Below, piece after piece: positions 1 to 5,478 of a stretch of DNA of 7,226 nucleotides (positions within the stretch are counted from its first letter, which is position 1; each line of letters begins with the position of its first letter). Below the pieces are notes generated by a model. That model ran no database searches, had not been told where the DNA came from, and worked only from the letters and a program-made list of their open reading frames with translations. The stretch is from Acidobacteriota bacterium (GTDB lineage Bacteria; Acidobacteriota; Terriglobia; Terriglobales; Acidobacteriaceae). The stretch is from NCBI GenBank assembly GCA_025353435.1, contig JANXQR010000576.1:1-7226 (forward strand). The letters are read 5' to 3'. Position numbers and translations under genes: made by a program.

Positions 1-399
1 GGAACCGAGGAGCAACTTGCTGAGCTTGCTTCGGCTCCGCGTACCGAGGATGATACGGTCCGCATTAAACTGTTGGGCGGCGTCCAGCACCTGCCTGGCA
101 GCCATTCCCTCGCGCACCAGCCCACTGCAAACCACGCCGTATTTGCGAGCCGATTCACAGCAATATTCCAGAATTCTTCCCGCCGATTCCAAAACGCCGG
201 CCGGATCGTAGTAAGGCATCCCCGCCAAGTCGGTAGCCATGGCCTCGGTTGCCGCAATCACGTGCAGCAGGATCAGCCGCGCACCCGTGCGCACTGCCTG
301 GTCCATTGCGAAGGGCATCAGCCTGTCCAGGTCGCTCAGATCCGTGGCCACCAGGATCACTGAGGGATGTGTCCATCGATTTGTGGCCCCATCCTGCAT
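1..399 (-). CDS. Universal stress protein (UspA family), partial, C-terminus beyond the left edge
   Basis: The 133 visible residues read as a single UspA domain. Residues 13-20 (SVILVATD) form the first beta strand, with the Asp that usually contacts ATP. Residues 42-47 (LILLHV) form the second strand. Residues 115-133 (RIILGTRSRSKLSKLLLGS) are the nucleotide-binding signature. The family consensus is G-x2-G-x9-G-(S/T); here the second Gly is Ser122, while Gly119 and Gly132-Ser133 are kept. Family members are cytoplasmic, often ATP-binding dimers induced under starvation, hypoxia or other stress; the precise role here is not known. The ATG at 399 is chosen because GAGG lies 7 nt upstream (407-410) and the domain begins shortly after. 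The gene is divergent from the DUF2934 gene, with a CRP/FNR-like palindrome in the shared interval. The final residues of the family fold lie beyond base 1. Confidence 0.9.
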   Translation of the reverse strand, partial: MQDGATNRWTHPSVILVATDLSDLDRLMPFAMDQAVRTGARLILLHVIAATEAMATDLAGMPYYDPAGVLESAGRILEYCCESARKYGVVCSGLVREGMAARQVLDAAQQFNADRIILGTRSRSKLSKLLLGS

Positions 400-470
400 C
401 GCGGTACCTCGCAACAAACCAGCTTCGCACCGGCCGACGGGCCTCTCTGTGCCAGGGCGCACCTATCCGA

Positions 471-484
471 GTGATTCAGATCAC
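471..484. promoter_or_regulatory. CRP/FNR-family-like operator palindrome
   Basis: GTGATTCAGATCAC is a perfect inverted repeat: GTGAT, a 4-nt spacer, ATCAC. It matches the CRP-type core GTGA-N6-TCAC completely and the FNR-type TTGAT-N4-ATCAA at four of five bases per half-site. Its centre lies 78 nt upstream of the universal stress protein start and about 160 nt upstream of the DUF2934 start. Usp genes are known FNR/Anr targets in some bacteria, which makes the placement plausible. No convincing -10 element was found at the class I or class II distance, so which gene it would control is inference. Confidence 0.4.
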
Positions 485-488
485 CTTG

Positions 489-580
489 GGCCGGCTTCCT
501 TAGCCTGAAGGAGCATGTGGGGACCCTGGCCTTTTACCTCCGTGGTGCGGAAATGCACTTCAGGCTTCTGGGAAGCGGCC
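489..580. repeat. Long imperfect inverted repeat in the divergent promoter region
   Basis: Three nested pairs of complementary segments can fold as one rod. GGCCGGCTTCC (489-499) pairs with GGAAGCGGCC (571-580), 10 bp with one bulged G. AGCCTGAAG (502-510) pairs perfectly with CTTCAGGCT (558-566). GCAT (513-516) pairs with ATGC (553-556). The total is 23 pairs around a roughly 36-nt loop. It lies between the CRP/FNR-like site and an AT-rich TTTTATAT (584-591), ahead of the DUF2934 gene. It could be a structured leader or small RNA, a cruciform, or the relic of a small repeat element. There is no U-tract, so it is not an obvious terminator. Confidence 0.45.
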
Positions 581-639
581 GGGTTTTATATCCTTAGAGG
601 GAAGGCTGGTCCACGAGCCTCAATCCATTGGAGGTATCA

Positions 640-912
640 ATGTCAGAAACAATCAAGAAGACCAAGGCAGCAGCAAAGCCACGCAAGGCGGCCGGCAAAA
701 AGGCAGCTGAACCGATGAGCGCGGATCCCGTAACCCAAAACCACCACGGATCACCTGAGAACCACAGCACGGTTTCGTATCAACCGCCCATTTCCTACGA
801 CGCGGTGGCCCTCCTGGCACATCGGTACTGGAAAGAGCGCGGCCACAGACACGGCCAGCACGAAGAGGACTGGTTTCGCGCCGAGCAGGAACTACGGGGC
901 GAGGCATCGTAA
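640..912 (+). CDS. DUF2934 domain protein with lysine/alanine-rich N-terminal tail
   Basis: The product has 90 residues in two parts. Residues 1-25 are basic and Ala-rich (seven Lys and one Arg in the first 24), like a histone H1-type tail. Residues about 52-87 match DUF2934: ISYDAVALLAHRYWKERGH followed by a GxxEEDWFRAEQEL-like ending, with the conserved Trp-x-x-Arg-Gly and Glu-Asp-Trp-Phe-Arg-Ala-Glu elements. The linker between is His/Asn/Pro-rich. The function of DUF2934 is unknown. No signal peptide or membrane segment is visible, so a cytoplasmic location is expected; nucleic-acid binding by the tail is inference from charge only. The ATG at 640 is preferred because GGAGGT ends 5 nt before it; an in-frame TTG at 628 overlaps that ribosome binding site and is unlikely. 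The gene is divergent from the stress protein gene, which may hint at shared stress control. Confidence 0.85.
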   Translation: MSETIKKTKAAAKPRKAAGKKAAEPMSADPVTQNHHGSPENHSTVSYQPPISYDAVALLAHRYWKERGHRHGQHEEDWFRAEQELRGEAS

Positions 913-1378
913 CGACACAAACCGCACCGTAAACGTACCAGAAGTAGTTACAAAGGATTCCGCCAGTCGATCCCTATCGATTCTTGTGGTTCGACCCGGG
1001 TCCGCAGGTAGTCTTCGCTCTTCACACCCGTCCCTGGAGAGTGAGTTAGGCTCCGCTGTTTGGAAGCATCGGACAGTCGGAAGTGCCTAAATTGAGTAAG
1101 CCGCCTCCAGATTCCCTGAAGGCCGGTCAAGGCAATCCACGGGCCATCCACGTTTTCGTCTTTAAAATTCATCGGAAGTAGTGGCCGGAACCCTGCTCGT
1201 CCCGGCCGATCCAACAAGCCATCTCACCGCGTTGAAAGCGGATATTGAGTCATGGTCGGGCATGCTGCACATGCTTCTCAACCCACGCACAGCTTGCCCC
1301 AAAACCCTCCTGTTTTTCCAGCCAGTTTTATCCAACCAATCAAGGACTCGCGGGCGGAAACATTCGCCCGCGGACACC
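913..1378. other. 466-nt interval without a credible gene, between convergent genes
   Basis: This separates the DUF2934 gene (plus) from the sigma factor gene (minus). Open frames exist on both strands but lack a ribosome binding site, recognisable domains or coding-like composition. The only structures I see are a 10-bp palindrome GACCCGGGTC (993-1002), a small TCGAT/ATCGA repeat (967-980) and the strong stem-loop at its right end, described separately. No clear terminator follows the DUF2934 gene. Confidence 0.6.
1348..1373 (-). terminator. Stem-loop behind the sigma factor gene, terminator-like
   Basis: CGCGGGCG (1349-1356) pairs perfectly with CGCCCGCG (1365-1372). G-T wobbles at 1348/1373 and 1357/1364 and an A-T pair at 1358/1363 extend this to 11 pairs, closing a 4-nt loop. 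It starts 6 nt after the stop codon of the minus-strand sigma factor gene, the usual place for a transcript end. On that strand no run of T follows, so it may be a non-canonical terminator or a 3'-end stabiliser. Confidence 0.5.
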
Positions 1379-2623
1379 TCAACCTGAAATCAACGACCGG
1401 CGGCGGTCGAGGTATTGGCGCATCGAAGGATCGCGTTCCAGCCCTATCGCGATGTCGTAGGCATGGCGTGCGTCATTCCGGGCGCCCGTTCGGGAAAGCA
1501 GTTCCGCCCGTGCCGCCCAATACGGCTGGTATTCCACCATACGCGCGTCGACGCGCACGCCATCGAGCGCAGCGAGCCCGGCCTCCGGTCCCTCCATCGA
1601 GGCAATCGCCAGGGCGCGGTTCAGGGCCGCCACGGGTGACCCAGTAATCGCGACTAGCCCGTCATAGAGACCCACCAGCGCCGGCCAGTTCGCAGTCCCG
1701 CTGCGGCGCCGCTCCACGTGAGCTGACTGGATCGCCGCCTCCAGTTGATAGCGGCCGATACAGCCCATAGCCCCCGCTCGCCGAAGCGCCATTTCAGCCT
1801 GGGCGATCAATGCGACATCCCATAGCGCAACGTCCTGCTCGTCAAGCGGCACAAATTCGCCTGCGGGGCTGCGCCGAGTCGGGCGACGTGATTCCGCATA
1901 GAGCATCAGGGCCAGAAGCCCCAGCGCCTCGGGTTCGTCAGGAAGCAATTCGGCGACCAAGGAACCAAGAAAGATCGCTTCCTCGGCCAGATCGCGGCGG
2001 CCCGCATCCGTGCCCGCCGCGTCAAGCCAGCCCTCCGCAAACGCGGCATAAATTGCGTCCAGCACGGCCTCAAGCCGCTCGCCCATCTCCGCGCGTTCGG
2101 GGACCCGGAAGGGAATCCCGGCCATCCGAATCTTGCTCTTGGCGCGAACCAGCCGCTGCCCCATCGCGGTCGGGGACATGAGAAATGCCGATGCGATTCG
2201 CGCTGCATCCAGGCCCAACACGGCTTGCAAAATTAGCGGGGCGCGAATTGTGGGATCAATCGCCGGGTGAGCGCAGGTAAACAGCAGCCCGAGTCGCCGA
2301 TCCGGAAGCTCGTGCGATCCCGGCTGCTGGTCCAGATCCGCAATCGCATCCAGTGCGTCAGGACCAGCCTCCGCTCGTTTCCGGCGGTGGGCGTCTATCA
2401 GTTTGCGGCGGGCCGCGGTCAGCAGCCATCCTTCTGGGTTCGACGGAGTGCCATGTTCGGGCCAGTTCGCCAAGGCGGCTGCGAACGCCTCGGAAAGTGC
2501 GTCTTCGGCGGCAGACACGTCACCGTAGCCCGCCGCCAGAAACGCCACCAGCTTTCCGTAGCTGTGCCGCGCGGCTGCTTCTGCCGCATGATGCGCCCGA
2601 TCGTTGGAATCCAGGATGCTCAT
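1379..2623 (-). CDS. ECF42-type RNA polymerase sigma factor with C-terminal extension (DUF6596/TPR-like)
   Basis: At 414 residues this is about twice a minimal ECF sigma factor. Region 2 spans roughly residues 20-83, including YGDVSAAEDALSEAFAAAL and NPEGWLLTAARRKLIDAHRR. Region 4 spans roughly 108-168, with a helix-turn-helix around AARIASAFLMSPTAMGQRLVRAKSKI-like residues 140-166. The rest is the long helical tail of the ECF42 group: a DUF6596-like part (about 186-290) and a TPR-like part (about 330-410, with PVAALNRALAIA). ECF42 factors lack a linked anti-sigma; the tail is thought to control activity. The gene follows the DGPF/YCII gene by 91 nt on the same strand, the usual ECF42 arrangement. 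The frame is closed by TGA just upstream, so the ATG at 2623 is the earliest start; no good ribosome binding site precedes it. A stem-loop follows the stop. Confidence 0.92.
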   Translation of the reverse strand: MSILDSNDRAHHAAEAAARHSYGKLVAFLAAGYGDVSAAEDALSEAFAAALANWPEHGTPSNPEGWLLTAARRKLIDAHRRKRAEAGPDALDAIADLDQQPGSHELPDRRLGLLFTCAHPAIDPTIRAPLILQAVLGLDAARIASAFLMSPTAMGQRLVRAKSKIRMAGIPFRVPERAEMGERLEAVLDAIYAAFAEGWLDAAGTDAGRRDLAEEAIFLGSLVAELLPDEPEALGLLALMLYAESRRPTRRSPAGEFVPLDEQDVALWDVALIAQAEMALRRAGAMGCIGRYQLEAAIQSAHVERRRSGTANWPALVGLYDGLVAITGSPVAALNRALAIASMEGPEAGLAALDGVRVDARMVEYQPYWAARAELLSRTGARNDARHAYDIAIGLERDPSMRQYLDRRRSLISG

Positions 2624-2714
2624 CGATTCGATTCAACGCCTCGCCGCATGTGGGGTCCCCGTTGGCCCGTGCGCCGCGAACATCTCGTCATCGCGACGCC
2701 GTGGCCGTGGCGGA

Positions 2715-3062
2715 CTACATTGCCCAGATCGCGCGCACTTCCACGATGCCGTGTTGCGCCGCGGGGCAGCGGCCAGCCCAGGCCATCGCCGCATCCAGGT
2801 TGGCCACCTCAATCAGGTAGTACCCGGCCAACTGCTCCTTGGTATCCGCGAACGGGCCGTCGAGAACCTGCATTTTCCCGCTAGTGGTGCGCAATGTGGT
2901 GGCGGAAGCGCTGGGCTGCAGCCGGTTCCCGCCCTTGTACACACCGGCCTTGGTGAGTGCCTCGGTATAAGCCGCATAAGCAGCCGCTCCCTGCTGCTGC
3001 TGTTCCGGGGTCATCGTGCCCCAGGCCGATTCGTCGAGGTAGAGTGCCAACAGATATTGCAT
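2715..3062 (-). CDS. YCII-related protein with DGPF motif, ECF42 partner
   Basis: The 115-residue product opens with MQYLLALYLDE, the first strand of the YCII ferredoxin-like fold. The signature is at residues 66-85: VLDGPFADTKEQLAGYYLIE, containing the Asp-Gly-Pro-Phe that names the DGPF family. It ends with DAAMAWAGRCP and VEVRAI, matching the family's last helix and strand, so it is full length. The biochemical role of DGPF proteins is unsettled; an enzymatic role is suspected from the fold. They are the conserved neighbours and targets of ECF42 sigma factors. The ATG at 3062 is selected because GGAGG lies 7 nt upstream (3070-3074) and the domain begins directly; a longer frame up to 3095 would add 11 unconserved residues. 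It is the first gene of a two-gene unit with the sigma factor, behind a candidate ECF42 promoter. Confidence 0.93.
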   Translation of the reverse strand: MQYLLALYLDESAWGTMTPEQQQQGAAAYAAYTEALTKAGVYKGGNRLQPSASATTLRTTSGKMQVLDGPFADTKEQLAGYYLIEVANLDAAMAWAGRCPAAQHGIVEVRAIWAM

Positions 3063-3114
3063 GGTGAAACCTCCGTGATGGATTGTGTGCGGCAATTTAC
3101 GCCGTCACTTCCAT

Positions 3115-3141
3115 GACGCTGGAGTACCTTCTGATTCGACA
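3115..3141 (-). promoter_or_regulatory. Candidate ECF42-dependent promoter for the DGPF-sigma unit
   Basis: On the minus strand TGTCGA (3141-3136) is followed after 17 nt by CGTC (3118-3115). As I recall, published ECF42 target promoters have TGTCGA at -35 and CGTC or a close variant at -10. The implied transcript start lies about 45 nt upstream of the DGPF start codon, leaving room for the GGAGG ribosome binding site. TGTCGA alone occurs elsewhere in the window by chance; only this copy was noted to have a properly spaced CGTC ahead of a gene. This would make the unit autoregulated. Confidence 0.55.
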
Positions 3142-3148
3142 TTCAGAC

Positions 3149-3190
3149 AAAAAATGTTTCTCTAACCTTGATTGGGCCGGACACAGGCCG
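3149..3190 (-). terminator. Weak candidate terminator after dapA
   Basis: Just behind the dapA stop the minus strand carries GGCC (3189-3186), a 7-nt loop and GGCC (3178-3175), then a T6 run at 3154-3149 about 20 nt further on. The stem is only 4 bp and the T run is too far away for a classical intrinsic terminator. A transcript boundary is expected here because the next unit has its own promoter. Confidence 0.25.
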
Positions 3191-3191
3191 T

Positions 3192-4115
3192 TTAGAACAT
3201 GCCAAGTTCGCCTTCAACCGGCACAAATTTCAGCAGTCCGAGTTCACCGGCCAAGCGCTCAAGCCTGGTGCGTGTGGCAGGTGTAGGCAGAACAAGCGGC
3301 AGGCGCACCGCGTCGCTGCATTTGCCCATCAGGTTCAGAATCGTCTTTACCGGCGAAGGGTTGGATTCCCAGAAGTTGGCTTCGAACAGGCGAGTGAACC
3401 GGTGCTCGATATCACGAGCCTCAATCCAGTCGTTGGTCAGGGCTGCGCGAACCAAGCGGCTGACTTCAGCAGGGATCTCGTTGGATGCCACGCTGATAAG
3501 GCCGTGGGCGCCGATTTCGATAGTTGCGAGCGCTAGGTTGTCGTCGCCGGAAAACACCTTGAAGCCGCGCGGAACGCTGTGGATAACCTGCGCAATCTGC
3601 GCGAGTTTGCCGCTTGCTTCCTTGATGGCCTCAATGTTCTTTGCATCTTCAGCCAGTCGGACAACCGTCTCCGGCTCGAGATTGGCGGCAGTCCGTCCAG
3701 GCACGTTGTAGAGACAGACCGGGATGGGGTGCACGGCTTTAGCCAGCGCCAGAAAATGCTGATATTGGCCCTCCTGCGTGGGCTTGTTGTAATAAGGATT
3801 GGCCGAAAGAATCGCGCTGACCCCGCGCACCTGGCGCAGCATCCCCGCCAGCCGCAGCAGCGTACGCGTCGAATTGTGCGTGCATCCAGCCCACACCGGG
3901 ACCCGGTCGGCGGCCGCATCCACCACGATGCGAACGACGTTCAGCCACTCATCTTCCTCGAGAGTGGCGGCTTCGCCGGTGGACCCGCACGCCACAATAA
4001 AGTCGATGCCTGCCTGGATCTGCCAATTGACCAACCCGCGAAGCGCCTGCTCATCAATCGATCCATCCGCGCAAAATGGCGTGACGATCGCCGTACCGCA
4101 ACCAGTTGTTTCCAT
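3192..4115 (-). CDS. dapA: 4-hydroxy-tetrahydrodipicolinate synthase
   Basis: DapA condenses pyruvate with aspartate semialdehyde, the first committed step to diaminopimelate and lysine. The 307 residues form one TIM-barrel aldolase of the DapA/NanA family at normal length. Visible active-site elements: GSTGEAATL (44-52) with Ser45-Thr46; NPYYNKPTQEG (106-116) with the tyrosine pair 108-109; YNVPGRTA (136-143) with Tyr136 and Arg141; IKEASG (164-169) with Schiff-base Lys165; and GLISVASN (205-212). Tyr136, Arg141 and the YNVPxRT context favour true DapA over other lyases. At the lysine allosteric site, E. coli Ser48, His53, His56 and Glu84 correspond to Ala49, Glu54, Trp57 and Thr85, while Asn81 and Tyr108 are kept. 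The start lies 11 nt after the GNAT stop and has no clear ribosome binding site, suggesting translational coupling. It is the last gene of the lysine cluster. Confidence 0.97.
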   Translation of the reverse strand: METTGCGTAIVTPFCADGSIDEQALRGLVNWQIQAGIDFIVACGSTGEAATLEEDEWLNVVRIVVDAAADRVPVWAGCTHNSTRTLLRLAGMLRQVRGVSAILSANPYYNKPTQEGQYQHFLALAKAVHPIPVCLYNVPGRTAANLEPETVVRLAEDAKNIEAIKEASGKLAQIAQVIHSVPRGFKVFSGDDNLALATIEIGAHGLISVASNEIPAEVSRLVRAALTNDWIEARDIEHRFTRLFEANFWESNPSPVKTILNLMGKCSDAVRLPLVLPTPATRTRLERLAGELGLLKFVPVEGELGMF

Positions 4116-4126
4116 GACAAGCCAGT

Positions 4127-4621
4127 TTATACCGGCGAAGCGGTCGGGGCAGTCAAGGTCGCCCTCGCCCGGTACTCGCGATCGAGCATCGACATCAAAT
4201 GCAATGAAATGAATTGCTCGTTCCTCTCGCCCGCCTCCCGCATAATTCCCTCGTAAACAAATCCCAGGTTCTCGTAAACGTGCCGCGCACGGGCGTTGTC
4301 TTCATAAACGTCGAGGAAGAACCGATGCGCCTGGAACTCGTCAAACACAATGCTCATCAGTTCTGTGAGAATGCGCCGACCGAGGCCTCTCCCCGGCGTG
4401 GCGACCACAACACGCTTCAACTCAATGGATCGCGATACTTCCTCAACGCCGCGAAGGATGGCGAAAGCCTGCAAGTCGCCGGACTCCGATTCACTCACAA
4501 AATAGCGCGCATCCCCGTTAGAAAGCGTTCGCAAGTGCCGTTCATCAGACCATTGGCCCACGAATTCGCGCACTTCAGCAAGCCGCTCGATTGCAGCAAT
4601 TTGAGGAACATCATCAGCCAC
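4127..4621 (-). CDS. GNAT-family N-acetyltransferase (RimI/RimJ-like), GTG start, possibly N-terminally damaged
   Basis: The 164-residue frame carries a GNAT acetyltransferase domain. Motif A is VVVATPGRGLGRRIL (71-85), with Arg-Gly-Leu-Gly for acetyl-CoA pyrophosphate binding. Motif B is around DVYEDNARARHVYENLGF (104-121), followed by a strand and a MREAGERNEQF segment. Such enzymes acetylate amino groups of proteins or small molecules; the substrate is not predictable here. The gene lies between dapB and dapA with short gaps, so it is co-transcribed with lysine synthesis. GTG at 4621 is the first in-frame start after a TAG at 4631-4633, and it lacks a ribosome binding site. In the same frame upstream of the TAG there is MDATDSML starting 8 nt after dapB, and RPAVADDVPQI runs on below it. 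This resembles the normal GNAT opening strand, so the TAG looks like a nonsense change, a sequencing error or a reinitiation arrangement. Confidence 0.88.
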   Translation of the reverse strand: MADDVPQIAAIERLAEVREFVGQWSDERHLRTLSNGDARYFVSESESGDLQAFAILRGVEEVSRSIELKRVVVATPGRGLGRRILTELMSIVFDEFQAHRFFLDVYEDNARARHVYENLGFVYEGIMREAGERNEQFISLHLMSMLDREYRARATLTAPTASPV

Positions 4622-4657
4622 TGCTGGCCGCTAGAGCATTGAGTCGGTGGCATCCAT
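4622..4657 (-). other. Apparent remnant of the GNAT gene's original start, interrupted by TAG
   Basis: In the GNAT frame an ATG at 4657 lies 8 nt after the dapB stop. It reads M-D-A-T-D-S-M-L, then TAG (4633-4631), then R-P-A before the GTG at 4621. RPAV-ADDVPQI after the stop is what normally begins a GNAT domain (a basic-Pro-Ala pattern followed by D-x-P/x-I). The stop therefore sits exactly where coding would be expected. A single base change from a sense codon such as CAG or TTG would explain it. Confidence 0.5.
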
Positions 4658-4665
4658 CTTTCGAT

Positions 4666-5346
4666 TCACAGCTGATCGGAGATCTCGCGGAAGTCCCAGA
4701 CACCGGGCTTCTGCGCAGCCAGCCACTCCGCCGCGCGCACGGCGCCCAGCGCAAACCCCCGGCGGCTGCTGGCGTCGTGGCGTAGCTCCAGCACGTCGAC
4801 ATCGCTTTGCGCGGTCACGACGTGTTCGCCCTTGGCATCCCCAACGCGATGCGAGTTCACTTCGATTTCGGCTTCGGGATGAGCAGCCTGAATGATCTCT
4901 TTCAGCGTGAGCGCCGTACCCGACGGCGCATCCACCTTTGACGTGTGGTGCGTCTCGGCGATTGAGAACTTGTAGCCTTCGAGCTTCGCCAACTCTGCAG
5001 TCATTTTGAAAAGCTTCTGCACGCCGATGGAGAAGTTGGTGCCGTAAAGCAGGGAACCGCCGCGCCTGTTGGCTATGGCCTTCATGGCGTCGAGGTGCTG
5101 ATACCAGCCCGTAGTTCCAACGACAATGCGGCAGCCAAGCGCCAACACTGCGCGCATATTTTCAACCGCAGCTTCGGGGCCGGTGAAATCGATGACGATA
5201 TCAACGCCGGCCAGCGTGGGACCGGTGATCGCTGAGGCGCCCTTGTTTTCATAAATGTCGAGGGCCCGCACGCCGTGGCCGCGATCGTGCGCAATTTCGG
5301 CGACGAGACTGCCGGTCTTACCTTTACCGAGGACGAGGAAGAGCAT
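4666..5346 (-). CDS. dapB: 4-hydroxy-tetrahydrodipicolinate reductase
   Basis: DapB reduces the DapA product to tetrahydrodipicolinate with NAD(P)H. At 226 residues it is a short form (E. coli about 273). The N-terminal Rossmann part begins LVLGKGKTG (4-12), a variant of the usual GxxGxMG loop, and continues with VIDFT (51-55) and VGTTG (76-80). The substrate-binding part has NFSIGV (104-109) and the signature ETHHTSKVDAPSGTAL (131-146), with His133, His134 and Lys137 at the catalytic positions. SHRVGDAKGEHVV (165-177) and FALGAVRAAEWL (198-209) complete it. The shortening lies mostly between the nucleotide loop and the VIDFT strand. ATG 5346 is supported by AGGAG 5 nt upstream (5352-5356). 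It follows lysC by 132 nt on the same strand, and a small hairpin directly abuts its ribosome binding site. Confidence 0.96.
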   Translation of the reverse strand: MLFLVLGKGKTGSLVAEIAHDRGHGVRALDIYENKGASAITGPTLAGVDIVIDFTGPEAAVENMRAVLALGCRIVVGTTGWYQHLDAMKAIANRRGGSLLYGTNFSIGVQKLFKMTAELAKLEGYKFSIAETHHTSKVDAPSGTALTLKEIIQAAHPEAEIEVNSHRVGDAKGEHVVTAQSDVDVLELRHDASSRRGFALGAVRAAEWLAAQKPGVWDFREISDQL

Positions 5347-5356
5347 GTTAGCTCCT

Positions 5357-5396
5357 GGATGCTTGCATTCAACTCCCGGCTGCCGGTTGCAAATCC
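5357..5396 (-). promoter_or_regulatory. Hairpin abutting the dapB ribosome binding site
   Basis: In the lysC-dapB gap, GGAT (5357-5360) pairs with ATCC (5393-5396), TTGCA (5363-5367) with TGCAA (5388-5392), and CCGG (5376-5379) with CCGG (5383-5386) around a 3-nt loop. The structure has 13 pairs with a 2-nt bulge and an internal loop. On the dapB transcript its 3' arm ends at the base before AGGAG. It could tune dapB translation or protect the mRNA after cleavage. It does not resemble the lysine riboswitch. A regulatory role is inference. Confidence 0.3.
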
Positions 5397-5478
5397 GACC
5401 GTCAGTAGCTGGGCGTGAGCGGGTGAACTGATCCCGCGTTGAGAATCATAACCCGTTGGACAAATGTGAAACTGGGAA

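Noticed and set aside
439..454. Sigma-54-like TGGCAC on the minus strand upstream of the stress protein
   Set aside because: The downstream GC falls one base off the required spacing and the TTGCA element is missing.
988..997. GGTTCGACCC resembling a tRNA T-arm
   Set aside because: No anticodon arm, D-arm or acceptor stem can be fitted around it on either strand.
948..1217. Minus-strand open frame of 89 codons in the empty interval
   Set aside because: No ribosome binding site at either possible start, no recognisable domain, and it overlaps other equally open frames; it looks like chance in GC-rich DNA.
3579..4256. Plus-strand open frame antisense to dapA (225 codons)
   Set aside because: It is the complement of a confident dapA coding region and has no domain or ribosome binding site.
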